A stretch of 64,000 nt of DNA from Novosphingobium sp. PP1Y (GTDB lineage Bacteria > Pseudomonadota > Alphaproteobacteria > Sphingomonadales > Sphingomonadaceae): contig NC_015580.1 of the NCBI RefSeq assembly GCF_000253255.1, forward strand, positions 2,431,001-2,495,000. The letters run 5' to 3'. Both the position numbers and the translations under genes were made by a program. Of this stretch, positions 17,551 through 26,693 are shown in pieces (within the stretch, counting starts at the first letter, position 1; each line of letters begins with the position of its first letter). The notes under the pieces were generated by a model that had not been told where the DNA came from, made no database searches, and saw nothing but the letters and a program-made list of their open reading frames with translations.

Positions 17551-17802
17551 TTTTACATAGGCCTTCACATAAGCGGGCGGCATCAGCTTCACCTCATGGC
17601 CCAGGCTTTGAAGCTGTCGCGCCCAGTAATGTGCAGTCGCGCACGCCTCAATGCCAATCAGGCACGGCTCAAAGCCGCCAAGCACCGCCAGCAGCTGATC
17701 CCGCCGAACCTTCCGGCGCAATACCGGCTGCCCGGCGTCATCGACCCCGTGAAGCTGGAAAACGTTCTTGGCGATGTCGAGGCCAATCGTGGTAATCTGC
17801 AT
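17551..17802 (-). pseudogene. IS110-family transposase, N-terminal part
   Basis: This frame begins MQITTIGLDIAKNVFQLHGV, with the first catalytic Asp, continues through LIGIEACATAHYWARQLQ, with the conserved Glu, and reaches LMPPAYVKAYVK, where the RIT element interrupts it. The start at 17802 is the family-typical one; the longer ORF start is not. It joins in frame to 12937-13707. Read through the insertion, the residual ORF ends soon after in RIT sequence. Confidence 0.88.
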
Positions 17803-17918
17803 GCGGACGGCTCCTTCCCGTTGATGGTCGCTGACAGCATCATCCTGGCACGAATCGATGCCGTTGGGTCGGGGGCCGTCCACCTCATCACTGTGTCGAG
17901 GCAGTGGGAGATGGCATC

Positions 17919-19283
17919 ATGCTTGGTCGCAAGGAGCGGGGTCAGCTTGAGCTTTTCATTACGGGGTCGCTTCGTCAGCTGATCCCGGACGATCATGTCC
18001 TGGCGCGGGTGGACCGGGTTCTCGATCTGAGATGGCTGCGCGACGAGGTCAGCGACCTTTACTGCGCTGACAATGGCCGTCCCGGTATCGATCCCGAGGT
18101 TGCGGTCCGGCTGATGCTCGCCGGGTTCCTGCTTGGTATCGTGCATGACCGCCGGCTGATGCGCGAGGCGCAGGTGAACCTGGCGATCCGCTGGTTTTGC
18201 GGTTTCGCGCTACATGAGCCGTTGCCCGATCATTCTTCGCTGACGCGCATTCGTCAACGCTGGGGGGCAGAGCGTTTCCGCCTGATATTCGAGCGCACGG
18301 TTCAGGCCTGCGTCGCGGCCAGGATCGCGACCGGGGAAGTCGTCCATATCGACGCCTCGCTGATCCGAGCCCATGTCAGCTGGGACTCGCTGGCTGTTCG
18401 ACATGTCGAGGCGGTCACCGAGGCGAACGACGAAACGCTTTTCGACGATCGCAAGAAGGGCAGGTCAAAGAAGGTTTGCGTCACCGATCCCGACGCGACC
18501 ATGGCGACCAACGGCCGCAACCGCCGACTTGAGCCGGCCTACAAACAGCACACCGCCGTGGACGATGCCGCCGGCGTCATCGTCGATGTCGAGGTTGCGA
18601 CCGGTGAGGAGAACGAGGGTATGGCTGTGGCCGCACGGCTTGATGCCATCGCCGCAACGACCGGCGCGGCGATGGCGGTTGCCACAATGGATGCCGGTTA
18701 TGCCTATGCCAAAGTCTTCCGCGCGCTTGAGGATCGCGAGATCGAAGGTGTGGTTCCGGCCAAGGCCGAGCCGCCGCCGGGCAAGGTCATTCCCACCCGT
18801 CGCTTCAAGTTCGATGCGCGTCACAACATCGCTCGCTGCCCGAGAGGCAAGATCCTGCACCCCAGGGGCAAGCTTCAGCGCGGAGCGTTTCAGCATTTTC
18901 ATGCCAATGCCAAAGATTGCGCGGCATGTCCGCTCAAAACCCGCTGTGTCAGCCCGTCACGTTATGGCCGTGTGGTCGTGTTCAATGTCAATCACCCATC
19001 ATTGCTACGGGCGCGGCGTAAACGGTTACGGTGGGGTGAGCGAGAAGAACGGCTCTATCAGCGTAACCGTTGGCGGGTCGAAGGCGTCCATGGCGAAGCC
19101 AAAACCTGGCATGGTCTTGCGCGTGCCGTGCGGCGCGGCCTCGATAACATGCGCATCCAGGCATTCCTCACCGCCACCGCGATTAACCTCAAGCGGCTCG
19201 CAGCCGCCCTGATTGCGCTGATTTACGTGGTTTTGAACACCCATACGCGCCGGAAATTGCTGAACAGCTTCGGTATCGCTTGA
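17919..19283 (+). CDS. IS1182-family transposase
   Basis: About 454 residues with the IS1182 pattern: an N-terminal DUF772-like domain (DHVLARVDRVLDL, then YCADNGRPGIDPEVAVRLMLAG), the catalytic core with VVHIDASLIRAHVS and ATMDAGYAYAKVF for Asp residues, a zinc-like CAACPLKTRC cluster, and RNRWRVEGVHGEAKTWHGL for the Glu. ATG 17919 follows GGGAG by 8 bases. The frame is intact, but IS110 lies only about 24 bp upstream of the start, so the native promoter is cut off and expression would depend on transcription out of IS110. Confidence 0.92.
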   Translation: MLGRKERGQLELFITGSLRQLIPDDHVLARVDRVLDLRWLRDEVSDLYCADNGRPGIDPEVAVRLMLAGFLLGIVHDRRLMREAQVNLAIRWFCGFALHEPLPDHSSLTRIRQRWGAERFRLIFERTVQACVAARIATGEVVHIDASLIRAHVSWDSLAVRHVEAVTEANDETLFDDRKKGRSKKVCVTDPDATMATNGRNRRLEPAYKQHTAVDDAAGVIVDVEVATGEENEGMAVAARLDAIAATTGAAMAVATMDAGYAYAKVFRALEDREIEGVVPAKAEPPPGKVIPTRRFKFDARHNIARCPRGKILHPRGKLQRGAFQHFHANAKDCAACPLKTRCVSPSRYGRVVVFNVNHPSLLRARRKRLRWGEREERLYQRNRWRVEGVHGEAKTWHGLARAVRRGLDNMRIQAFLTATAINLKRLAAALIALIYVVLNTHTRRKLLNSFGIA

Positions 19284-19366
19284 TCGTGCGGTCCAGTCGC
19301 AAAACTCGTGACATTGGCAGGCCATCCGCCGCAGATCGACGATAACGGGGCTTTTTCAACGACCCC

Positions 19367-19612
19367 AAGCTTGCACTTTATCCTGGCTTAAACCAGATCC
19401 GTGATTGGCGTCGCGAAGTGATCGCTATGCCCGGTCCGGACGGTCTCTATGCGCGGCTGTCCGATTGATACTTGTTCAATTTCGCGCTTCGTGAGGGGGT
19501 AGCCAAATTCTCTAACCTAGATCAAGGACCGCTTGGCCTCGGCATGAGATTCCCAAACTGAGTTGAGCTTCGATCGCGAGGCTAACCCAGACCAGACCCC
19601 ACAGGGAACAAC
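19367..19612. other. right flank of IS1182 and porin upstream region
   Basis: Contains the second AAGCTT copy at 19367-19372 and the 32-codon continuation (19373-19468) of the ORF interrupted at 12652. A weak half-match to the FNR box (CTAAC-ctag-ATCAA) lies at 19512-19525, about 90 bp before the porin start. Nothing else was recognised. Confidence 0.25.
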
Positions 19613-21028
19613 ATGTGCACCAGATCGGACGGAATTGACACCAACCGGCTTGCCCGGCACAGGAATCTGGATGACGGGGAGAGCCGGAGCGCGAAGCTTT
19701 CCAGGTTCATTGCCATACCCTTGGCAGGATTCGTGCTGATCGGGCCAATACCGGCGATTGCCCAGACCCAACCCTCGATTACCGATCTGGAAAAGCGCGT
19801 GGAAGCGCTGGAAGCGCAAGTCAGGCAAGCGGCGCAAGCCGAGCAGGAACTGCAAGCTCTCAAGGCCCAACTTGCCCAACTCGAAAGCAGGACAGCGAAG
19901 GCGGAAAGCGATGCCTCGCAGGCCCAGAGCACGGCAAATCAGACGCAAAGTGACGTGACGAGGGTTGCTGCGGTCAATCGTACGCCGCCTGACGACAATT
20001 CGCTGATTCAGTTTCAACTCACCGGCTCGGTGGTCGCTGATTTTTCGGCGAACGACGCCCCCGGTTCGCACAGCTCATTCGGGGGAGCCAAATTCCTGCC
20101 GATCTTCCTAGCAAGCTATGGGGACAGGCTATTGTTCGAGGGACATATGGAAGTGTCTTCGACGTCGGACGGTCAAACCGACACCTCCCTCGAATATGCC
20201 CAGTTGGACTTCCTGGTGAACAAATGGCTCACGGTCACCGCCGGCAAGTTTCTGACGCCCGTTGGCCAGTTCCAGCAATCATTGCACACGCCCTGGATCA
20301 ACAAGCTGCCAACGCGGCCGGTCGGTTTCGTCGAAGACGGCGGTGATGAGCCCTTGTCCGATATCGGCATCATGGTTCGCGGCGGTTTTCCGGTAGGTTC
20401 CATGAAGGCGACCTATGCCGCCTTCGTCGGCAACGGGCCGCGCATGGGCGATGCTGGACCGGTTCTCAAAGGTTTCGGCGGTGACGACAATTCCGACAAG
20501 GCCTTCGGCGGGCGTGTGAGCATCTTTCCCATACCCCATCTCGAACTCGGCCTGTCTGGCATGCATGCACGGATCAAAGGAATGCAGGCCGTGTCCGGCA
20601 CGGTTTCGCAAGCAGACTATGCGCTGATCGGCGGTGATTTCGCATTCACGAAGGGCTATTGGGATATCCGCGGTGAATATATCCATTCGCGCCTTGATGC
20701 GATCACCAGTGCCTTGACCCCGGGTGATCTCCTGCCAACCGACATTCCCAGGACGACATGGAACAACTGGTATGTTCAGGCAGCCTATCGGCTCGCCGGG
20801 ATTTCCGACAATCCGATCGTCGCGAAGATTGAGCCCGTCGTCCGCTACAGTCAGCTTCGCGTCAATGGCTTCTCCGGCTTCCAGGAGAATGAGGAAAAGC
20901 GCTGGTCAGCTGGGCTCGACTATTGGTTCGCGCCCTCGCTCGTCGCCAAGATTGCTTACGAGAACAGCAATTTCCCGGAAGACCCGTCAGTCAACAGCTT
21001 TCATGCCCAGGTGGCATTCGGCTTCTGA
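19613..21028 (+). CDS. outer-membrane porin with N-terminal coiled coil
   Basis: A 471-residue protein. The first ~50 residues hold an extended charged n-region and a signal peptide (FIAIPLAGFVLIGPIPAIAQ). Residues about 55-115 are a heptad-rich coiled coil (TDLEKRVEALEAQVRQAAQ) that would sit in the periplasm. The rest is an alternating beta-barrel with aromatic girdles, ending ...FHAQVAFGF with the C-terminal Phe typical of outer-membrane insertion. It resembles phosphate-selective-porin-like (OprO/P) proteins. Two small cytochrome c genes follow at 11- and 53-bp gaps, so it may serve a porin-cytochrome module. The substrate is unknown. Confidence 0.8.
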   Translation: MCTRSDGIDTNRLARHRNLDDGESRSAKLSRFIAIPLAGFVLIGPIPAIAQTQPSITDLEKRVEALEAQVRQAAQAEQELQALKAQLAQLESRTAKAESDASQAQSTANQTQSDVTRVAAVNRTPPDDNSLIQFQLTGSVVADFSANDAPGSHSSFGGAKFLPIFLASYGDRLLFEGHMEVSSTSDGQTDTSLEYAQLDFLVNKWLTVTAGKFLTPVGQFQQSLHTPWINKLPTRPVGFVEDGGDEPLSDIGIMVRGGFPVGSMKATYAAFVGNGPRMGDAGPVLKGFGGDDNSDKAFGGRVSIFPIPHLELGLSGMHARIKGMQAVSGTVSQADYALIGGDFAFTKGYWDIRGEYIHSRLDAITSALTPGDLLPTDIPRTTWNNWYVQAAYRLAGISDNPIVAKIEPVVRYSQLRVNGFSGFQENEEKRWSAGLDYWFAPSLVAKIAYENSNFPEDPSVNSFHAQVAFGF

Positions 21029-21039
21029 AAGGGATCGCC

Positions 21040-21333
21040 ATGAAGATTTCGCCACTTCCACTTGCCGCGCTGGTCCTCGCATTCAGTCTTGGGTTTTCCC
21101 AGCTTACCCCTGCCCAGAGCGCCGATCGCAAGGCAGAGCCTGACCCCATGCAATTTGCGCGCGGTGCCAAGGCCTGGGCAGACAATTGCGGCCGGTGCCA
21201 CAACATCCGCGATCCGAAGGAATATTCCGACAGAAGCTGGAACGTAATCGCGAAGCACATGCGCGTGCGCGCCAATATATCGGGTGATACCGCCGATGAC
21301 ATTGCTGCCTTCCTCAAGGCCAGCAATAATTGA
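21040..21333 (+). CDS. small periplasmic monohaem cytochrome c
   Basis: A 97-residue protein: signal peptide (PLAALVLAFSLGF), then FARGAKAWADNCGRCHNIRDP with one CxxCH haem site, and a distal Met in IAKHMRVRAN as likely sixth ligand. It would carry electrons in the periplasm. ATG 21040 follows GGGATCGCC only 11 bp after the porin stop, so the genes are probably cotranscribed. The longer upstream reading lies inside the porin gene and is rejected. Confidence 0.82.
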   Translation: MKISPLPLAALVLAFSLGFSQLTPAQSADRKAEPDPMQFARGAKAWADNCGRCHNIRDPKEYSDRSWNVIAKHMRVRANISGDTADDIAAFLKASNN

Positions 21334-21386
21334 GGCGATCCACCCCGAATCATGAAGCAATACCTCTGCTTTCGATGGAGAAGAAA

Positions 21387-21776
21387 ATGATCCGTGCACA
21401 CGCCTTGCGCCTATCTTCCGTCTGTATTGCCGTGACCGCGGCGCTCGCTTCGGTCGCGGCTGCGGCCGCTACGACGACGATATGCGGATTCTCCGGTGGC
21501 GATCCAGTGCACGGAAAGGTCGTATATGCGCAGACGTGCGTGGCATGTCACGGCGCCAATGGGCGCGGTACGATTCCGGGTGCGCCGGATTTCAAAAAGA
21601 AGGGCGGCGTCCTGACCAAGCCGCATACCGCGCTGACCGATCACATCGAACGTGGCTACTCCAGCCCATCGTCACCGATCTCGATGCCGCCAAAGGGCGG
21701 AAATCCCGGGCTGAGTGTTCAGGACATCAAGGACGTCCACGCCTATATGCATCAGGCATTTGGCTGCGGAAAATAA
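21387..21776 (+). CDS. small periplasmic monohaem cytochrome c
   Basis: A 129-residue protein with a signal peptide (Ala-rich to about residue 28), a CVACHGANGRGT haem site and a C-terminal SPISMPPKGGNPGLS segment, the Met serving as probable axial ligand. Two further cysteines (TICGFSG and FGCGK) may form a disulfide. ATG 21387 has GGAG six bases upstream; ATG 21375 is an alternative. It is the third gene of the porin-cytochrome set. Confidence 0.82.
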   Translation: MIRAHALRLSSVCIAVTAALASVAAAAATTTICGFSGGDPVHGKVVYAQTCVACHGANGRGTIPGAPDFKKKGGVLTKPHTALTDHIERGYSSPSSPISMPPKGGNPGLSVQDIKDVHAYMHQAFGCGK

Positions 21777-21937
21777 TCCAAGCCTACTTTTTGGGAGAAT
21801 TATACAGCAACCGACAGCAAGGTGTTTATCCAGCCAAATCAAGGCGAAGGCTTCGGCAACGGATGCCTTGGCCTCGGTTGGCTGGCTGCGTCACAGGTGG
21901 CATCAGTCTCCATCTCGGAGAAAAACACAATTGTCCT

Positions 21938-23134
21938 CTATTTTTCAATCGCGTGATGGCACCTCTCTGTGCAAATCCCATTCTTGGATCTGCGATGCCC
22001 GATTTGCAGCACTATCGACCCGATAATTGCTGACAATAGGGAGGCCAGGAGAACAGCGACCTTTGCGCTCGCCAACAGCGGCGGCGAGGGAAACGCCAAG
22101 GCCGCGACGAACAGGCTCATCGTAAAGCCAATTCCAGCGATAAGGCTGGCGCCTAGGATGTGAGGCCATCTCAAGCCTCTCGGAAGCTTACCGATTCCAA
22201 GCTTCACTGCGAGTGCTGCGACACCGAGAATACCGAGGGGCTTGCCCAAGAGAAGCCCCAGCATGATCCCAGGGGTTGGCGGTACCAACAGTTCGCCAAA
22301 CATGTTCGGCGTCAGGACGATGCCTGAGTTGAAGAACGCAAAAACCGGAATCACCACAAACCAGACCCATGGGCGGACTTCGTTCGCCACGACCTGCAAG
22401 GGCTTATGGTCGCCCTTTTTCAGTGGTACTGCGAGCCCGATAAACAATCCGGCTAACGCGGCTTCGACGCCCGCACTCAGAAGACAGAGCCACAGGGCAA
22501 TTCCGGCCACGGCATAGGGCCAAATGCGAACGACAGAAAGCTTGCAGAGGACCGCAAGGGCCAGAGTGGCCACAGTGGCTCCGATGAGCGGCGGTACTGT
22601 GATTCCATTTCCGTAGAACAGGCCGACGATCCCGACGGCGCCGATATCGTCGAAAATGGCGATGGCCATCAGGAATGCGCGCAATGAGTTTGGTACTCTC
22701 TCACCGGCCAGTGAAATGACGGAAAGGGCGAGCACCACATCCGTTGCTGTGGGGATCGCCCAACCTCTTATCGCCTCCGGTTCACCCCAATTCAGTGCAC
22801 CATATATAAGGGCAGGTACGGTTATGCCTCCGGCGGCGCAAAGTGCCGGTAACAAGGCGTGGTGAATGCTCGACAAGTGACCTTGGACCAGTTCATATTT
22901 GATCTCCAGTCCCGCCAGCAAGAAGAAGAACACCATGAGCCCGTCGTTGATCCAGAAGATCAACGGCTCTTTCGAGATCAGTGCCCCGATCCCCACATGG
23001 ACGGTTGCGTGGTGGACATAGAGATACATAGCTCTGGCCGGTGAATTCACTGCAAGCAAACCGACGCCAAGAGCCAACAGTATAAGAATACCCGCCAATC
23101 GTTCGGTCGCGGGTCGAGAAAATATTGGTCTCAT
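21938..23134 (-). CDS. nhaA: Na+/H+ antiporter NhaA
   Basis: About 398 residues with the NhaA fold of some 12 helices. Signature segments are FFFLLAGLEIKYELVQG, GWAIPTATDVVLALSV with the first transport Asp, AIFDDIGAVGIVGLFY with the paired Asp residues of the ion site, and IGFTMSLFVAALAF near the end. It exchanges Na+ or Li+ for H+ across the inner membrane, serving alkaline pH and salt tolerance. ATG 23134 is preferred, since the preceding 30 codons of the longer ORF are not family-like. It converges on the cytochrome genes. Confidence 0.93.
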   Translation of the reverse strand: MRPIFSRPATERLAGILILLALGVGLLAVNSPARAMYLYVHHATVHVGIGALISKEPLIFWINDGLMVFFFLLAGLEIKYELVQGHLSSIHHALLPALCAAGGITVPALIYGALNWGEPEAIRGWAIPTATDVVLALSVISLAGERVPNSLRAFLMAIAIFDDIGAVGIVGLFYGNGITVPPLIGATVATLALAVLCKLSVVRIWPYAVAGIALWLCLLSAGVEAALAGLFIGLAVPLKKGDHKPLQVVANEVRPWVWFVVIPVFAFFNSGIVLTPNMFGELLVPPTPGIMLGLLLGKPLGILGVAALAVKLGIGKLPRGLRWPHILGASLIAGIGFTMSLFVAALAFPSPPLLASAKVAVLLASLLSAIIGSIVLQIGHRRSKNGICTERCHHAIEK

Positions 23135-23321
23135 CTGCTTCGCACAAACCCCAATATCATCGAACGATCGCCCGGGTGACACCTTCGTTGGCGCCTGTAG
23201 GAATAGCCTTGCTTCGCAAGTCAAACGGGGTCATTGAAATGATAATCGGGCGTTCTTCATAACGCCGAAACGCACGGCACGGGATATCCCTCGCTGCAGA
23301 CGGCAGGAGCCTGTAAGGCCA

Positions 23322-23792
23322 TTATCGATGCCAATGTTCGAACCGTGTCGATATCGCCTCAGAGCGGCCCGGCAAACGGATCGTCACGTAAATCCTGAAT
23401 GGCCCATCCCCTTGCATCGGAAAATAGTTCCCAAAGGTTTCGGTTCCGGCAATTTCCATCGGCTGAAGCTCTTTTTCTTCCCCATACATGCCAATCTCGG
23501 CCACACGGGCTCGAACATCGGCACGGCTAATACGTTCGCCCGTCTTGGCGTCGAACAGAGCAATTGTGACATGATATTCGTCGCTGCCCTTGGGCGTGCC
23601 ACCGTGCATCGTTCGCTCAGTGTGACCGGACGAATGAAGGCCACGAACAATTTCGGCTGGGATTATACCCAAATAAATTAAAACGTTTCCGACAGTCTTA
23701 GTGTAACCCGCATTCGCTGCCGCCGGGGTCGGAAGAACTGCCAGCAGCAAAGAAACCGCTGCAACCCATACTGTGATCATTCGTCGGGTCAT
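23322..23792 (-). CDS. secreted FixH/YtkA-like protein
   Basis: A 156-residue protein with a clear signal peptide (MITVWVAAVSLLLAVLPTPAAA). The mature part has alternating strands: YHVTIALFDAKTGERISRADVRARV, then QPMEIAGTETFGNYFPM and GPFRIYVTIRLPG. This resembles the immunoglobulin-like YtkA/FixH fold used in copper or oxidase maturation; the match is by pattern and is weak. It lies 25 bp after the cytochrome-like membrane gene and is probably in the same operon. Confidence 0.55.
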   Translation of the reverse strand: MTRRMITVWVAAVSLLLAVLPTPAAANAGYTKTVGNVLIYLGIIPAEIVRGLHSSGHTERTMHGGTPKGSDEYHVTIALFDAKTGERISRADVRARVAEIGMYGEEKELQPMEIAGTETFGNYFPMQGDGPFRIYVTIRLPGRSEAISTRFEHWHR

Positions 23793-23817
23793 GATTCGTG
23801 TCCCTTCTTGCCGTATT

Positions 23818-24567
23818 CTAGCCGGCTCTGGCTGGATCCCGGCCCGGGTGATCGGAAGCCCAGGGCGATGGCAACCACATTTCCCAGAGCGGAATGAAAA
23901 TTTGACAAGCCAGGACCAAACCCATGACAGCACCGCTTATCACGACTATGATACCGAAAACTGGATTGAATTTGGTTAGCCACCAAGAACCGATATCCGC
24001 AAGGATCGACAAATAAGGGATGACTACGAATACGATCCGTATCCAAGGCGTGATCCGGCTAAGTGCGAAGATTGCTCCGGTTAGCAGGAAGATGATGCTG
24101 ATTCCGAACAGGTGTACGTGAGAAACACGTGCCAATTGTGTGATGGTTGGCCCCTGATCTGTCTGCGTCACCTTGCGAAGCGCGGCGTAGCTGTCGAGTG
24201 GGGGGACCGACAGACCAGAACGTGGATTGTGGCAGGCCACACAGCGGCTCGCGAATATCGGCTTCACGGATTCATAGCCTGATTGCGGAGCGCCGCGACG
24301 AACCCACTCCAATATGCGGTCCCGATCGGCTTGGTCGATCCTGTCTGCCATTTGGCCGCGCAGCGCAGCTTCAAGCCGTGAACTGTCGGGACGACCATGA
24401 TATTTCATGTCGATTCCCGCGATCAACCCCATGCCATTCTTCTGATGAGGTTCGACCACCACCAGGAATAGATAGGAAAGCGCCATGAGATAGCCCAATC
24501 CGATCAAGATCAGGAAACTCGTGAACAGCGCACGAAAGGTCAGAGGCAACGCCCTTAAATCGCTCAT
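23818..24567 (-). CDS. membrane-bound monohaem cytochrome-like protein
   Basis: About 249 residues. One N-terminal helix (LFTSFLILIGLGYLMALSYLF), a periplasmic domain ending with a haem site in FASRCVACHNPRSGLSVPP, then four C-terminal helices beginning at VHLFGISIIFLLTGAIFAL. The histidines in ARVSHVHLFG could be haem or quinone ligands. It may pass electrons between the membrane and periplasmic cytochromes. ATG 24567 is used; a TTG at 24573 has better ribosome-site spacing and remains possible. A strong FNR-like palindrome lies 80 bp upstream. Confidence 0.65.
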   Translation of the reverse strand: MSDLRALPLTFRALFTSFLILIGLGYLMALSYLFLVVVEPHQKNGMGLIAGIDMKYHGRPDSSRLEAALRGQMADRIDQADRDRILEWVRRGAPQSGYESVKPIFASRCVACHNPRSGLSVPPLDSYAALRKVTQTDQGPTITQLARVSHVHLFGISIIFLLTGAIFALSRITPWIRIVFVVIPYLSILADIGSWWLTKFNPVFGIIVVISGAVMGLVLACQIFIPLWEMWLPSPWASDHPGRDPARAG

Positions 24568-24646
24568 CCTCAATTTGCCCTCTTTAATGCGCAGGATTGC
24601 ACCAAATGGATGATTTACGGATATACTCTCTCGGCTCCGCCGAACT

Positions 24647-24660
24647 TTGATCCCGATTAA
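24647..24660. promoter_or_regulatory. FNR/FixK-like palindrome upstream of the membrane cytochrome
   Basis: TTGAT-CCCG-ATTAA matches 9 of 10 consensus positions and lies 80 bp before ATG 24567. Left half-site and spacer are exact; the spacer equals that of the 11389 site. Confidence 0.55.
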
Positions 24661-25100
24661 AGAATCACGACCCTGAGCAAACGAGGTTCGGATTTTCCTG
24701 GGCTGGCACCAAGCCGCGCGCTGACGTCAGGGCGAGGGAGGAAGCAGCCAATCAACATCGGCAAGTCTTTTCCTGGTGTTAATGAAAACGGCCCCCCCTT
24801 TCCAAGCGACAGGAGATCAGCAATTTGGCCTGCTGACCAGTTACTGGCAGCGAATCGCATTCATTTCTTTTCTTCTTTCCCCGTGCCTTTATTGCATGAA
24901 CTGCGGTGGACATGCTTGCGTCTGGTCCGATCAAGACCGTCGCCGGTTCGCGACGGAAGTTGGCAGAATCATTCGGTGCGCGGTAAACTCCCTGATCCGA
25001 CATGGACCACGAGCAAAATGGCCTTGCTCGATAGAAAATGTCCTCAAACAATAGAATGACAAACCCGATGGTCCACTTCTTCATCGGACATGTCCGCCGG
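24661..25100. other. 440-bp region without a recognised gene
   Basis: Between the cytochrome promoter and the end of the SPW/VKOR gene. ORFs in both directions read as random, and no repeat or convincing terminator was seen. Confidence 0.3.
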
Positions 25101-26693
25101 TTAAATGACATATCGGTCCCAGCCCGCATAAGAATCATGGACTGGCCCACGTGGTATCGCGAACACGATGAGCAGAGTGCCCATGATGACGCCGTTCCAA
25201 GCAGCAAGCGCAGAACCGCCGCCCTCAAGTAACCATGGTGCGGCAATAAGCCAGGCACCGAACAGGACATTGATAAAACGAACTGGGCGCGCCACTTCGG
25301 CGAAAGCCATGATCGAGAACACGACCACCAGTGAGCCGAACAGATGATCACTGTCGGCCATAGCGCCTGAGTTACCGAGAGTGAGCCGCGTGAACATGAG
25401 CGAAATGCCGATCGCTACGCTTACGACGAGCATCCAGGGGAAGCTCGTGCCCCGCCCTGCTTCCCCGATCATCTCCTGCGTCGTTCCCTGGAGGCCTAGG
25501 GACATGTCTTCATTGCCGCCCTCCATCGCGCCGCCCATCCAGAAAGTGCGCCAAAATGGTTTGCCCTTCCGGCGCGCCCAGAGCAGGAACTGGCCCATCG
25601 CCACGAATTCATCCAGTTGGTAGGGGATCATTATCGTCATCGCGAGCGCCGCGATCAGGCAGAGCGTGCACCAAGTGCCGATCGCTATCGGCTGGATAAT
25701 GATGAAATAGATGCTTACGACGCCAAGCGGGACGATCAAGAAAGTGAGTCCAAGCACCATCCATGGCATGGTGCGCCAGCGGTCCTTGCCGCCCATCCAG
25801 GTCATCACGAGCTCAAGCATGTAGACGAGGGCCCCAAGACCGCCATCGGGAATGGGCCACGCTTTGGATACGTCTGAGGTAATGATTGTTTCGGTGCCAT
25901 TCATCACGCCCTTCATTGCGCCACTACCAGCGAAGAAAGGCTCCCACACCGCATCGATGTGGCCGAGCTGAAATGCCCCGAGCACGCGCGCAATCAGGAA
26001 CCCGATAACCGCGAGCGCGGCGATCGGTGCGCGCTGCAACCAACTCGATGGCGTGTAGGCCCAGCCCGGCGGAATGTCGGGCTTGCCCATCATTCCCTCC
26101 ATACTCATGCCCGGCATCATCGGGACCAGCACCGAAAACGCGATGATCAGGCCGCCGACCAGCGTGTCGTTGGCGTAAGCCGCAGCCAGAGGCGTCCAAA
26201 ACACGAGCGGCGCGAACAACAACCAGCCGCCGACGAAGGCGTTGGCCCATTGCGCCCAAGCGTTACGGCGCCACGAATCAGCGGACAATCCGCTGAAGAC
26301 GATTACCAGTACGCCGCTGACGATGTCGCCCCAGGTCATCGCCAGGTTACGCAGCTCGAAAGACGGCAGCCCGCGCTCGGCCATGACGCGCAATTGGTTG
26401 GCGTTGGGCGCGAAGTCGCTCAGATAGCCAAGAGTGAAGGGACTGGTCAGCAGCCAGAGACCAAGCATCAAATTGAGGTAGTGCGGCCACAACATCTTTC
26501 GATGGTCTTTGACCATCATGTCGCCGTGCTCACCCGCGTGCTCCATTTTGGTACCGACCGGCAGCAGTGTCATACCGCATTCTGGGCAGGTGCCCGGCTC
26601 GGACCGCACGATTTCGGGATGCATCGGACAGGTGTACTCAAGTGCCTGCCCGGCAAACGTCAAGTCGCCGCGTCGGGCGTGCTCCTCATGCAT
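25101..26693 (-). CDS. SPW-repeat and vitamin K epoxide reductase membrane protein with N-terminal metal-binding module
   Basis: About 530 residues. Residues 18-45 hold a heavy-metal-binding module (YTCPMHPEIV, then GTCPECGMTLLP). Several SPW-type membrane helices follow (WLLTSPFTLGYL, WLLFAPLVFWTPL), then a vitamin K epoxide reductase-like segment with a CxxC redox pair in IGTWCTLCLIAALAM, and a final SPW pair (FGAWLIAAPWLLEGG). It may couple thiol or quinone redox chemistry to metal sensing in the inner membrane. ATG 26693 overlaps the end of the preceding gene by 8 bp (ATGCATGA), so the two are translationally coupled. The longer ORF start lies inside that gene. Confidence 0.82.
   Translation of the reverse strand: MHEEHARRGDLTFAGQALEYTCPMHPEIVRSEPGTCPECGMTLLPVGTKMEHAGEHGDMMVKDHRKMLWPHYLNLMLGLWLLTSPFTLGYLSDFAPNANQLRVMAERGLPSFELRNLAMTWGDIVSGVLVIVFSGLSADSWRRNAWAQWANAFVGGWLLFAPLVFWTPLAAAYANDTLVGGLIIAFSVLVPMMPGMSMEGMMGKPDIPPGWAYTPSSWLQRAPIAALAVIGFLIARVLGAFQLGHIDAVWEPFFAGSGAMKGVMNGTETIITSDVSKAWPIPDGGLGALVYMLELVMTWMGGKDRWRTMPWMVLGLTFLIVPLGVVSIYFIIIQPIAIGTWCTLCLIAALAMTIMIPYQLDEFVAMGQFLLWARRKGKPFWRTFWMGGAMEGGNEDMSLGLQGTTQEMIGEAGRGTSFPWMLVVSVAIGISLMFTRLTLGNSGAMADSDHLFGSLVVVFSIMAFAEVARPVRFINVLFGAWLIAAPWLLEGGGSALAAWNGVIMGTLLIVFAIPRGPVHDSYAGWDRYVI

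Larger units (their letters stand above)
12819..17895 (-). mobile_element. IS110-family element, interrupted by a RIT element
   Basis: CCTCATCACTGTG occurs once at 12819-12831 and again, in the same orientation, at 17883-17895; the IS110 copy lies between, with boundaries inside these direct repeats. Removing it reconnects the 5' leader of IS1182 to its transposase start. Minus the RIT element it is about 1.2 kb. IS110 elements have no conventional terminal inverted repeats, which fits. Confidence 0.72.
12653..19366 (+). mobile_element. IS1182-family element, interrupted by IS110 and RIT
   Basis: The outer ends are inverted copies of GGGGTCGTTGAAAAAG (12653-12668 and 19351-19366). The flanks are GTGCAAGCTT on the left and AAGCTTGCAC on the right, so the element sits in the palindrome GTGCAAGCTTGCAC with AAGCTT present on both sides as an apparent 6-bp target duplication; alternatively these bases extend the inverted repeats. 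Without the nested IS110 the element is about 1.65 kb, a usual IS1182 length. The transposase gene lies at 17919-19283. Confidence 0.8.

Noticed and set aside
23200..23225. CTTGC-ttc-GCAAG palindrome near nhaA
   Set aside because: Too short and not of FNR type; could occur by chance.
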